10,539 nt of DNA from Pseudomonadota bacterium (GTDB lineage: Bacteria > Pseudomonadota > Gammaproteobacteria > Halothiobacillales > Halothiobacillaceae). The notes beneath the pieces were generated by a model that was given only the letters and a program-made list of their open reading frames with translations, was not told the DNA's origin and did not search any database. Where the stretch lies: NCBI GenBank assembly GCA_021795795.1, contig JAJYPA010000261.1, forward strand, positions 1-10,539, in the 5' to 3' direction. Below are positions 5,601 through 10,539 of this stretch, piece after piece (position 1 is the first letter of the stretch; each line of letters begins with the position of its first letter). The position numbers were made by a program, and so were the translations under genes.

Positions 5601-7308
5601 TTTCTTCCCGGATCAGCCGGTCCGGCACCAGGGAGCGGGTTCGCGTCATCCGGTGGTTGTCCGCCGTCACCGCGCTGATGCCGCCGTTTTCCAGCACTGT
5701 GCAGGCGGCTTCCACGTCCATGCCCTGGGCCGGATGCAGCAGGCCCTGGGCCACCAAAAAGCGCAGCAGGCGGGCGGCGGCTTTCTGTGCCTCGTCCAGG
5801 GCCAGGCCATCGACGGCCACCAAGCGGGCCGCCACATCGGTGGGCGTGAAGGTCCCCAACACCTCGGTCAGCGTTCGCAACAACGCTCTGGCGTAAGTGT
5901 GGACGTCCTGCACCTCCCGCTGGTGGGCGGCCCGCACGAGGATGGACTGGGCGCGATCCAGCGCCGCCATCTCCGTATCGATGGCTTGCCGCCGAGCCTC
6001 GATCTCGGCCACTTTCGTTTTTGCGGCGCTGAATCCCAAGGCCGCTTGCGCCCGGATGTGCAAGGGCAACGCCAAGGACGCCAGCGTCTGCGCCAACGCG
6101 ATTTTTCCGCCGGGGTTCCGGGCGATGGCCGCCACCGCCCACGCTTCCTCTTCGGGCGAGATGCTTTCCAGGGGCTGGTTCAGCAAGGTAAGGTCCGGTA
6201 CCGGCTTGGGCGGCCTACGGGACGCCCGTACCTGGATGGCGTCCAGCGCCACCCCCGCCGCGTCGATCACCGACCGCCATTGCTCCCGGATGAACTGCGC
6301 GGCATCCCCGCCCTCGTGCAACGCCTCGTCCATCCGGTGTTCCAGCGCTTCCGCGATCTCCGCTTTGCGCTCCCGATGGCGCCGCCACAGGCCGGCATCC
6401 ATCTTGCGACTGCGCAAGGCAAAGGGGACGCCCATCTTTTGCGCGATGTCTTGCATGTGCGCACGAGCCTGGGAAAGGGGTGCCGCGGCGGGCTCCAGGG
6501 CGGCAATCTCATACACCGGTACTGAGCCTGCTTCTTTCAATGTCCAATCGGTGATTCCCAAGTGGGTTTGCAGTTGCTGTTGCAGCAGGGCGTTCGCGGC
6601 GGCTTCCGCCAGCTTTTGGGCCTGAAACATCATCCGTCCGTCAATGGCCCGGTACGCCCCATCGGCGGCACTGGCGGCATTGGCGGCGACGATGAAGTGC
6701 GCGTGCAGATGTGGATCGCCTGCGCTGGTGGTCTGATGCAGGGCACGCACGGCGATCAACCCGGTGATGCGCTCGGAACGCACGCCGCCTTTTCCCCGAC
6801 GCACGGTGAGCAGTCGCTCCAGGGTCTCGATGTAGCGATCGCTCGCCGCTCGGACGGCCTTTTGTACCGTGTCGCGTATCGCCGCATCCCGGGACGCCAT
6901 CAACAGGCTGACCGTCTTGGGAGGGGACCAGACAATACCGAACGCGCAGATGCGTTTCTGATCCGCATCTGCGGCATCGTCCGTGCGCAGGGCTTGACCC
7001 TCCGGTCCCGTACCATGCTGGATGGTCCGGGCAAGCGCCTTGATATCGGCATCCCCATTGAGGCCCAAGTCCTCAGCCCCCGAACCCACCCACTCCATGG
7101 GAATGTTCTGGCGGTCCAGGGATGCGCCATAGTCGTCATTCTCCAGATCCACGGATGCCGGGAACTCGACGAAATCCGGCCCCGTGGGCAGGGGTTGGGA
7201 TGGGCTCTGTGCGGCCTTCTCGAACCGCTCTGGCCGCCTCTCGCCGGTAATCCACCGACCCAGCGTGCCCACCCCGGAGCGGGTGAGCTTGACCGTCCGC
7301 GCTACCAT
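2656..7308 (-). CDS. traI: TraI/TrwC-like MobF conjugative relaxase-helicase with atypical active site
   Basis: 1,550 residues from ATG 7308; the open frame extends 85 codons further upstream but that part is not protein-like. Residues 1-~250 form a MobF relaxase domain. GSGAEDLGLNGDAD (75-88) and SPPKTVSLL (128-136) match the family. The metal-binding triad is present as H191, H202 and H204. The expected TrwC-type Tyr18-Tyr19 pair aligns with W19-I20, about 40 residues are inserted, and only one tyrosine (Y60, in NDDY) is left of the second pair. The Asp of GYDLTFSAPK is replaced by G124. Residues ~590-955 are a RecD-like SF1 helicase: Walker A GVAGAGKT (617-624), VDEA (683-686), GDRAQ (713-717), TSYR (744-747), AQG (917-919), TRGR (942-945). 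Coiled coil and about five repeats follow (1076-1525), then a Pro/Arg tail. Known MobF proteins nick oriT and unwind the transferred strand. No coupling-protein gene lies alongside. Confidence 0.9.
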   Translation of the reverse strand: MVARTVKLTRSGVGTLGRWITGERRPERFEKAAQSPSQPLPTGPDFVEFPASVDLENDDYGASLDRQNIPMEWVGSGAEDLGLNGDADIKALARTIQHGTGPEGQALRTDDAADADQKRICAFGIVWSPPKTVSLLMASRDAAIRDTVQKAVRAASDRYIETLERLLTVRRGKGGVRSERITGLIAVRALHQTTSAGDPHLHAHFIVAANAASAADGAYRAIDGRMMFQAQKLAEAAANALLQQQLQTHLGITDWTLKEAGSVPVYEIAALEPAAAPLSQARAHMQDIAQKMGVPFALRSRKMDAGLWRRHRERKAEIAEALEHRMDEALHEGGDAAQFIREQWRSVIDAAGVALDAIQVRASRRPPKPVPDLTLLNQPLESISPEEEAWAVAAIARNPGGKIALAQTLASLALPLHIRAQAALGFSAAKTKVAEIEARRQAIDTEMAALDRAQSILVRAAHQREVQDVHTYARALLRTLTEVLGTFTPTDVAARLVAVDGLALDEAQKAAARLLRFLVAQGLLHPAQGMDVEAACTVLENGGISAVTADNHRMTRTRSLVPDRLIREENALATQAHTLSAVRRASFVVPVPKDFTQEQASAAALLAQGRALSVTVGVAGAGKTFLARPVVAAAQRQGFQVRVLARNRSLAEALKEDLRCNDAQVFASFDPEQGKGQKTLLIVDEAGLADRSDLKRVLDAVEKTPNWQVWLIGDRAQAQPIDRLASFAVVEQAVAPDALCRLTTSYRCAAWAEEHALLRSIQSASNPAAVAALVDRIHREGRVLTVNPDTPESRPAQLAALAEQYRDQGEDVLVLCRDNASAATIAEYIQAHRGVSVDLRSALRFDQKAGIGDQVRTRRNDRHLGVRNGDLWTVRAVDAEGTLTLQSLKNPRRIVCLPKDYTQDALELAYAATADSAQGVTVDRVIVDTTGMGRSLLYSAATRGRQAPVLLVASAPEEAAKALSAVLQQDDVAETMREILGPQRQILEREIAGLRHMDASGLAPDLADKLEKRYNAQERWRRHPEAMYLQPEISAWETAWKGWQDRVTAHEEQQRREAAERERRAQEAREHHLASLRAQFARLIAHYRQAEALDDPETEAARWRAVGYKDSSPEYEASWRRSLHPRGALVYHPETFALKREQKALEAAYAPLVIRRERLEALRTQVRQTMALWTQAPADPLEALSRSCHIAQDAATQAGVSAVRIRETLESALQDTRLEIDGYRRRIAGQIQRVENTSAETDPETLADAWERAGYVHETHPFAGAWGPTRTHPFANPLHEELERLGNAMADHRQRWQTHQKSQDRERIRQGIQAQIQRLEQATGETPPDTFWDVWEQAGWQRTPDDHWTHPFAGDLGPELQRLSSAWDAYHQQHEAHLERQRKIALCRKHIIEQVNRLAREKLDTPELRAQMLQAAGYQYRPERNDWSHPYAAELTPELSAMKSAWQQLKQRGQTVREERIRESVNLFQAMTRDVQATGGWQPERDGPRLHQAGFTVQADGAMVPHDSTLRADDPSIQAAQQALLDAIRHPRPAPLPTPAPTYRPRGPGR
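2734..4083 (-). repeat. Five degenerate ~75-residue protein repeats in the TraI C-terminus
   Basis: TraI residues ~1076-1525. Each unit has a charged helix (e.g. RERIRQGIQAQIQRLEQ), then a W/L-x-x-AG-[YWF] block, then HP[FY]A, then an EL-x-x-L...W helix. Clear copies are at 1218-1296, 1302-1377 and 1378-1450. A diverged first copy (DPETEAARWRAVGY) spans about 1076-1150 and a diverged last copy (RLHQAGF) about 1454-1525. The region is absent from short relaxases such as TrwC, which ends soon after the helicase. Confidence 0.65.
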
Positions 7309-7498
7309 CTCATGACCCCGACTACCCCCCAACCAATAAAGACAGCACACATGCACCCTATCTAATCCGAATAGACATGGAACATGCAGAAAGGTTCCGG
7401 ATATTGTCGCCATCGGGCATATGTCTTGAGTCGCTCCATAGCGTATTCCATGGGGTATGGTTGGGTGCCGGGATGATGGAGTGGGCGTGATGGCGCTA
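7309..7498. other. Divergent intergenic region between traI and the RelB-type antitoxin
   Basis: No convincing gene. It must contain the traI promoter on the minus strand, but I see no strong sigma-70 pair there. An interrupted inverted repeat ATCC...GGAAC (7365-7383) against GTTCC-GGAT (7394-7402) is the best structured element. CCATA...TATGG occurs at 7436-7460. These could be TraI or regulator binding sites, or an oriT segment, but no known nic sequence is recognised. Confidence 0.3.
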
Positions 7499-7527
7499 TT
7501 GAATGTCTCTCTAATGAGATACACAAT
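7499..7527 (+). promoter_or_regulatory. Predicted promoter and operator of the RelB/ParE module
   Basis: TTGAAT (7499-7504), a 17-base spacer and CACAAT (7522-7527) form a plausible sigma-70 promoter 28 bases before the antitoxin start. The spacer carries a dyad TGT-c-TCTC-TAAT-GAGA-t-ACA (7504-7523). Ribbon-helix-helix antitoxins typically repress their own operon through such palindromes. Confidence 0.45.
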
Positions 7528-7554
7528 CGGGCATTGGTAACCGGAGAAATCCTG

Positions 7555-7851
7555 ATGACTCAAACCTCAATGCTGCATGTTCGCGTAGACGACAAGCTGA
7601 AAGCTGACGCGGCGGAGAAACTCGCCAACGTCGGTCTGACCATTTCGGATGCCGTGCGCATCCTGCTCACTCGGGTTACCAAGGAAGGCGGCTTGCCTGT
7701 CGGCCTGGTAGCTGACCCGGACGCCTACGACGCATGGTTCCGGGAAAGGGTGCATGAGGCGCTGGATGACACGCGACCGGCTGTGCCACATCATCAGGTC
7801 ATGGATGAGGTGCAATCGCTGATTGACAGGAAGCGTCGTGCCCGACCTTGA
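7555..7851 (+). CDS. RelB/DinJ-family antitoxin
   Basis: 98 residues from ATG 7555, chosen because a CGGAG ribosome-binding site lies about eight bases upstream and because the family starts just before the RVDD block. Residues 6-45 (MLHVRVDDKLKADAAEKLAN, then VGLTISDAVRILLTRVTKEG) are the standard RelB/DinJ ribbon-helix-helix domain, which dimerises and binds the operon operator. The acidic C-terminal half (DPDAYDAWFRERVHEALDDT) would wrap the toxin. The stop overlaps the toxin start by 14 bases, a normal arrangement for antitoxin-first modules. Family members neutralise a RelE/ParE-fold toxin and, when the plasmid is lost, are degraded first. Confidence is high. Confidence 0.92.
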   Translation: MTQTSMLHVRVDDKLKADAAEKLANVGLTISDAVRILLTRVTKEGGLPVGLVADPDAYDAWFRERVHEALDDTRPAVPHHQVMDEVQSLIDRKRRARP

Positions 7852-8131
7852 GTGGCGGGAAGTCGCCCGCACCGATCTGCTGGCGATCGTCGATTACATT
7901 TCGGATGATAACCCGGACGCTGCCCAACGCCTGAAAGATGACATAGAGGCCAAGGCTGAAAATTTGCTGGAGCATCCAATGCTCTACCGTGCCGGGCGGG
8001 TTTCTGGTACACGGGAAATGGTGGTGCGCTCGAATTATGTGGTGATCTACACCGAAGATACCCGTGCCGTGACCATTCTGCGTGTATTGCATGCTGCGCA
8101 GCAATGGCCGCCAGTACGAGAGAGTGACTGA
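7838..8131 (+). CDS. RelE/ParE-superfamily toxin
   Basis: 97 residues from GTG 7838, which overlaps the antitoxin by 14 bases and starts just before PDLEWREVARTDLLAIVDYI, the usual N-terminus of ParE/RelE toxins. The middle helix (NPDAAQRLKDDIEAKAENLL), the small RxxP-like segment (HPMLYRAGRVSGTREMVV) and the final strand ILRVLHAAQQWP fit the family closely. RelE members cleave mRNA at the ribosome and ParE members poison gyrase. The sequence alone does not separate the two, although overall layout and the VLHxxQ-WP ending are common to both. It is co-transcribed with the antitoxin. An alternative earlier TTG 7823 would add MTGSV and is less likely. Confidence 0.92.
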   Translation: MPDLEWREVARTDLLAIVDYISDDNPDAAQRLKDDIEAKAENLLEHPMLYRAGRVSGTREMVVRSNYVVIYTEDTRAVTILRVLHAAQQWPPVRESD

Positions 8132-8346
8132 ACGGCGGATAGGTTTGGGCGGTGGGGCGAGGCCATCGCCGCTTGCTGCGAAGTGCAGAAGTTGAATGTA
8201 ATGTCCAATGCCGTTTCTCAAAAGCCGTGTACGCGATCCAACGGAAACCGATACTGGGTTATGAGAAGGCCGACGCCTGCAAATGCAGGGGGTTGGTTCT
8301 CTCAATGCGGGGCCTCTCAAAAACGGTGGTTTGTGAGCAAGCGAGG
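8132..8346. other. Intergenic region between the two toxin-antitoxin modules
   Basis: No supported gene. Small open frames exist on the plus strand (8152-8352 and 8183-8368) but they lack a ribosome-binding site and look Arg/Cys-rich and random. GGCGA-GGCCA-TCGCC (8156-8170) and CCTGC-AAAT-GCAGG (8276-8289) are short perfect stems without T-runs. The T-poor context argues against strong terminators. Confidence 0.4.
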
Positions 8347-8385
8347 CACTAGCACACTAGCATTTTAAATATGTGTAGCTATAAT
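8347..8385 (+). promoter_or_regulatory. Predicted brnTA promoter with tandem 8-bp repeat
   Basis: A perfect TATAAT lies at 8380-8385. Upstream, the octamer CACTAGCA occurs twice back to back (8347-8354, 8355-8362), covering the position of a weak -35 box. The repeat is a candidate binding site for BrnA, which represses its own operon in known systems. Confidence 0.5.
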
Positions 8386-8391
8386 AAATCA

Positions 8392-8667
8392 ATGAAGATC
8401 ACCTACGATCCCGCCAAGCGCCAGAAGACCATCGCAGAGCGCGATCTGGATTTTGAAGATGCACCGCTGGTGTTTGCGGGAAAGCATTTTACCCGCGAGG
8501 ACGACCGCAAGGACTACGGAGAAGTTCGCTTCATCACGGCGGGTATGTTGCGGGAACGGATGGTGGTCATGGTATGGACACCGCGTAACGTCGATGATCG
8601 GCACATCATCAGCATGAGGAAAGCCAATGAGCGCGAACAAGCCCAATACGCCCAGCATCTGGGTTGA
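8392..8667 (+). CDS. brnT: BrnT-family toxin
   Basis: 91 residues from ATG 8392. The family start M-K-I-x-Y-D-P-x-K fits exactly (MKITYDPAKRQKTIAERDLD); an in-frame ATG at 8371 would add seven atypical residues. Downstream blocks FEDAPLVFAG, DDRKDYGEVRFITAGML, VVMVWTPR and the ending IISMRKANEREQ are diagnostic for BrnT, a RelE-fold ribonuclease toxin that inhibits translation. No ribosome-binding site is visible. The TATAAT at 8380-8385 places the expected transcript start at about the A of the ATG, so translation may be leaderless. The gene precedes its antitoxin and overlaps it by 41 bases. Confidence 0.93.
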   Translation: MKITYDPAKRQKTIAERDLDFEDAPLVFAGKHFTREDDRKDYGEVRFITAGMLRERMVVMVWTPRNVDDRHIISMRKANEREQAQYAQHLG

Positions 8668-8896
8668 TCCGGACGAGGCCCCTGAACTCGGAGCAGAGTT
8701 CTTTCGGGAGGCCGACTTATATCAGGGGGATCAATTGGTCAGACGCGGCAGAGGACGCCCGAAACTGGCCAGTCGCAAAGTGCTGCTCTCGGTGCGTTAC
8801 AGCCCGGAGGTGGTCGCCTACTTTCGGAAGACCGGAGAAGGGTGGCAGTCCCGCATGGATGCTGTACTGCGCGAGTATATCCAGCGCAAGGCGTAG
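8627..8896 (+). CDS. brnA: BrnA-family antitoxin
   Basis: 89 residues from ATG 8627, lying inside the last 41 bases of brnT in another frame. DEAPELGAEFFREADLYQGD, the RRGRGRPK basic turn, the strand VLLSVRYSPEVVAYF and GEGWQSRMDAVLREYI match BrnA, a ribbon-helix-helix antitoxin that binds BrnT and represses the operon. The toxin-first gene order is normal for brnTA and opposite to the RelB/ParE module just upstream. No anomalies are seen. Confidence 0.94.
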   Translation: MSANKPNTPSIWVDPDEAPELGAEFFREADLYQGDQLVRRGRGRPKLASRKVLLSVRYSPEVVAYFRKTGEGWQSRMDAVLREYIQRKA

Positions 8897-8931
8897 TTCA
8901 GTGAGGTTTACCGGACGTAGAAAAGCGGACG

Positions 8932-8983
8932 GGTTATTGGACACAATCAGGGCCGTTTCCGGCATTGAAAGTGTCCAGTAACC
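8932..8983. other. Nested hairpin downstream of brnA
   Basis: GGTTATTGGACAC (8932-8944) pairs with GTGTCCAGTAACC (8971-8983), 12 of 13 Watson-Crick plus a G-T wobble. The 26-base loop holds a second stem GCCG-TTTC-CGGC (8952-8963). No T-run follows on either strand, so it is not a standard terminator. It could be a protein-binding site, a recombination core or the scar of a small element. Confidence 0.5.
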
Positions 8984-9003
8984 TAGTGTTCAGAAAACGT
9001 TAC

Positions 9004-9032
9004 CTGACCAATGGTATGATCGCTGGTATACT
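9004..9032 (+). promoter_or_regulatory. Predicted promoter of the outer-membrane protein gene
   Basis: CTGACC (9004-9009), a 17-base spacer and TATACT (9027-9032), the latter with an extended -10 TGG immediately before it. Thirteen bases upstream a second TGG-TATGAT forms another extended -10, so there may be two start points. The 5' leader would be about 65 bases. Confidence 0.5.
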
Positions 9033-9104
9033 GGCTGGTGGCGCAATAGACTAGCTATATTACTCATCTGGTCGTTACATAACTTAAAGCATAAGGAAGA
9101 ACAC

Positions 9105-9920
9105 ATGAAAATAAGCATCATTGGCGCAGCCGCACTCACTTTGGCAATTGCTCCGACCGCCCAATCCGACACTCTCAGTCATGCCCTCAGTCATGCCCTC
9201 AACACTGTAGGGGTTTATGGGGAAGTGGCAGCGACGCCATCCAGTCTGAACGCGCATGCCGCTGGGGGGGCCTCTGTTACCGGGAATGGGGGCAACACCA
9301 CTGGTGGGGTCGGCGTCACAATGACCGGCGTCAACCAGAATCTGTGGTATGTGCACTTAGGTGCAAACTATGCCTTCGCCGCCCCGTTTAATGGCTATAC
9401 CGGATCAAGCAATGTTCCGATTGTAAACTACTACCTTCCAGCACAGAGCGCTTCCGCCAATGTATCAGGCCACTCGATGGCTTTTAACGCACGCATCGGA
9501 AAGCTCTTTGCTGTTGGCCAGGATGCGGCGGTTGGGCCATATCTGGCCTATCAGTACGCAGATTTTAAGATGGGGCTGGACGGCTACACGTCGGCATACC
9601 GGAATAATGCGGTAGGCGGCGGAGTTTTCGGGGCGTTTGTTGTTTCGTCCAATATGTCGCTGACCGGGCATCTTGGATATTTGGCGGGCGTTTCTGCATC
9701 GGGCTCCGCTGCCGGATATTCCGCGAATAATCCTCCATCCTCTGGAGTCCTACAGGTGGGCGCAAAGCTGAACTACCGCTTTGACCACGACTGGAGCATG
9801 TTCGGTGGCATTAATTACGACCGTTATTCGGCATCATATAGCTACACGCCGATAGCGTTGAATGCGAGCGCAACAATCAACGATGTTCGCGGCATAGTGG
9901 GGATGGTTTACCACTACTGA
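9105..9920 (+). CDS. Predicted 8-stranded beta-barrel outer-membrane protein
   Basis: 271 residues from ATG 9105 with an AAGGAAGA site four bases before it. Residues 1-21 (MKISIIGAAALTLAIAPTAQ) are a Sec signal peptide, probably cut after about residue 20-22. The mature part alternates polar and hydrophobic residues in about eight strands (e.g. LWYVHLGANYAFA, AAVGPYLAYQYADFKM, GVLQVGAKLNYRF, WSMFGGINYDRYSAS), with Gly/Asn/Ser-rich loops between. It ends VYHY, giving the terminal aromatic residue recognised by the BAM machinery. There are no cysteines. The size and strand count suit OmpW/OmpA-barrel-like porins or adhesion proteins, but I cannot name the family. A 12-base tandem duplication gives SHALSHAL right after the signal peptide. 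It has its own promoter and is probably cargo rather than transfer machinery. Confidence 0.75.
   Translation: MKISIIGAAALTLAIAPTAQSDTLSHALSHALNTVGVYGEVAATPSSLNAHAAGGASVTGNGGNTTGGVGVTMTGVNQNLWYVHLGANYAFAAPFNGYTGSSNVPIVNYYLPAQSASANVSGHSMAFNARIGKLFAVGQDAAVGPYLAYQYADFKMGLDGYTSAYRNNAVGGGVFGAFVVSSNMSLTGHLGYLAGVSASGSAAGYSANNPPSSGVLQVGAKLNYRFDHDWSMFGGINYDRYSASYSYTPIALNASATINDVRGIVGMVYHY
9177..9200 (+). repeat. Two tandem copies of a 12-bp unit in the OMP gene
   Basis: AGTCATGCCCTC occurs at 9177-9188 and 9189-9200. The unit is a multiple of three, so gain or loss changes the mature N-terminus (SHAL repeats) without shifting the frame. Confidence 0.85.
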
Positions 9921-10148
9921 TGACGGATTATGTACGCGATGAGGCTCTCAGTGGTGGCCGTTTTCTACAACTAGTTGAATTGCTCCAAGTATTTTCCTTG
10001 CAGCCGTTTATAATGGTTCACTCTCCAATTATCTCTGGTCGAAAAACCAGTTGAATGCAGGTCGGAGCGTCTTCAAAGGCAGGTCGTTATCCTAAACCTC
10101 ATTTACACAAAATTCAGGATACCATCGTATCCAATAAAATATATTACG
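9921..10148. other. AT-rich intergenic region after the OMP gene
   Basis: No supported gene. It contains a perfect TATAAT at 10009-10014 without a good -35, a 10-base palindrome CAACTAGTTG (9968-9977), a small stem CTGGT-CGAAAA-ACCAG (10035-10050) and a stem at 10117-10132 listed separately. The base composition is clearly more AT-rich than the traI region. Confidence 0.4.
10117..10132 (-). terminator. Perfect GGATAC-CATC-GTATCC stem, weak terminator candidate
   Basis: A 6-bp perfect stem with a 4-base loop lies 17 bases beyond the stop of the minus-strand ORF 10149-10427. Read in that direction it is followed by TGAATTTTG, a short T-tract. The structure is small, so the call is weak. Confidence 0.3.
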
Positions 10149-10427
10149 TTATTTATCATTTGTTGAACCAAACGCAATGGCGGCTTTACGTCGTGCAGCA
10201 GAGATGCTGCTGGCGGCTGTTATCCGTGGTTTTTTCTTTCTCCTGCAATAAATTATAAATCTATTTCGAGCCTTATCTATGCTTTTTAATTTAGGAAGAA
10301 CTGTTTTTACAATGCTGTCAATATCATGATATATAAATTCTCCAGTGAGGGGGTAATAAAACCCCACGTGGGTCACCGGTTTAGGGCTATCATCTATGCC
10401 AAGTAAAAGAATATCTGGGGTATCCAT
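10149..10427 (-). CDS. Hypothetical AT-rich small protein
   Basis: 92 residues from ATG 10427; an in-frame stop lies directly before it (10430-10428), so no longer start exists. The first ~60 residues look like real folded protein (MDTPDILLLGIDDSPKPVTH, then VGFYYPLTGEFIYHDIDSIV), followed by a basic stretch (CRRKKKPR) and an Ala/Ser-rich end. No family is recognised and no ribosome-binding site is seen. The AT content and codon use differ from the GC-rich neighbours, suggesting separate acquisition. The start abuts an IS1595-type element by about 30 bases, so its original promoter may have been replaced or lost. It may be a fragment. Confidence 0.4.
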   Translation of the reverse strand: MDTPDILLLGIDDSPKPVTHVGFYYPLTGEFIYHDIDSIVKTVLPKLKSIDKARNRFIIYCRRKKKPRITAASSISAARRKAAIAFGSTNDK

Positions 10428-10456
10428 TTAACCGGAGTTGGGCGTAAGCTGAGCGG

Positions 10457-10539
10457 ATGGGAAGTCCTCGCGCCAGCATTCACTACCCGAAGTCTCTTGG
10501 GGAATTTCAGGCTTGGTTCCTGACGGATGCTGATTGTCT
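10457..10539 (+). CDS. N-terminus of an IS1595/ISXO2-type transposase (3' cut by window edge)
   Basis: ATG 10457 opens a frame to the window end: MGSPRASIHYPKSLGEFQAW and then FLTDADC. The pattern YP-x-[ST]-x-x-EF-x-x-WF-x-[TD]-[DE]-x-x-C is the recognisable start of IS1595-family transposases, which continue into a zinc ribbon (first CxxC after DYL-x-x-LRW) and a DDE domain. Only 27 complete codons are visible, so intactness cannot be judged. The left inverted repeat should lie in 10428-10456, next to the minus-strand ORF start, but I cannot define it from one end. Confidence 0.6.
   Translation, partial: MGSPRASIHYPKSLGEFQAWFLTDADC

Noticed and set aside
4651..6525. A 624-codon open frame on the plus strand opposite traI
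   Set aside because: Same reason: a GC-driven shadow of the helicase region, with no recognisable motif and no ribosome-binding site.
7365..7402. An oriT for TraI at the interrupted inverted repeat upstream of traI
   Set aside because: The arms are short and interrupted and no known nic sequence is recognised, so it is noted only within the intergenic entry.
8152..8352. A 66-codon frame between the two toxin-antitoxin modules
   Set aside because: No ribosome-binding site, irregular composition and no recognisable family.
10195..10210. GCAGCA-GAGA-TGCTGC hairpin as a terminator or integron-type recombination site
   Set aside because: It lies inside an open reading frame, has no T-run and lacks the paired GTT/AAC boxes of an attC site.
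10055..10258. A 67-codon plus-strand frame in the AT-rich tail
   Set aside because: It overlaps the better-looking minus-strand ORF, has no start signal and its sequence looks random.

Overview
This window looks like an accessory region of a conjugative or mobilizable plasmid, or an integrated relative. The host is probably a fairly GC-rich gammaproteobacterium-like or Acidithiobacillus-like species. That placement is inference from gene content, codon use and an outer-membrane protein; no rRNA or housekeeping marker is present. The backbone signals are a KfrA-type plasmid DNA-binding protein, a ParC-like partition-associated protein, a very large MobF (TraI/TrwC-type) relaxase-helicase and two toxin-antitoxin modules.

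Layout. Positions 1-1653 hold a plus-strand row of small plasmid genes: the tail of an unidentified protein, a ParC-like protein, a small membrane-anchored protein and a 72-residue protein. The last is split by a 676-bp mobile element at 823-1498. The element has perfect 167-bp terminal inverted repeats, a 6-bp target duplication and an internally deleted recombinase-like gene. kfrA follows at 1768-2340 behind its own promoter and a dyad operator. Positions 2656-7308 on the minus strand encode a 1,550-residue TraI-like protein with relaxase, RecD-like helicase and a C-terminal tail of about five degenerate repeats. A short HTH-like remnant lies between traI and kfrA. Positions 7555-8131 hold a RelB/DinJ-RelE/ParE module divergent from traI, and 8392-8896 hold a BrnT-BrnA module. 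Positions 9105-9920 encode an 8-stranded beta-barrel outer-membrane protein with its own promoter. The last 600 bases are AT-rich, with one orphan minus-strand ORF and the start of an IS1595-type transposase running off the right edge.

How it fits together. ParC-like, KfrA and the toxin-antitoxin pairs would contribute to stable plasmid inheritance, and TraI to DNA transfer. No coupling protein or mating-pair genes are visible next to traI. TraI also lacks the canonical first catalytic tyrosine pair, so whether it nicks DNA in the usual way is open. The most notable items are the inverted-repeat element, the unusual relaxase active site and the TraI C-terminal repeats.
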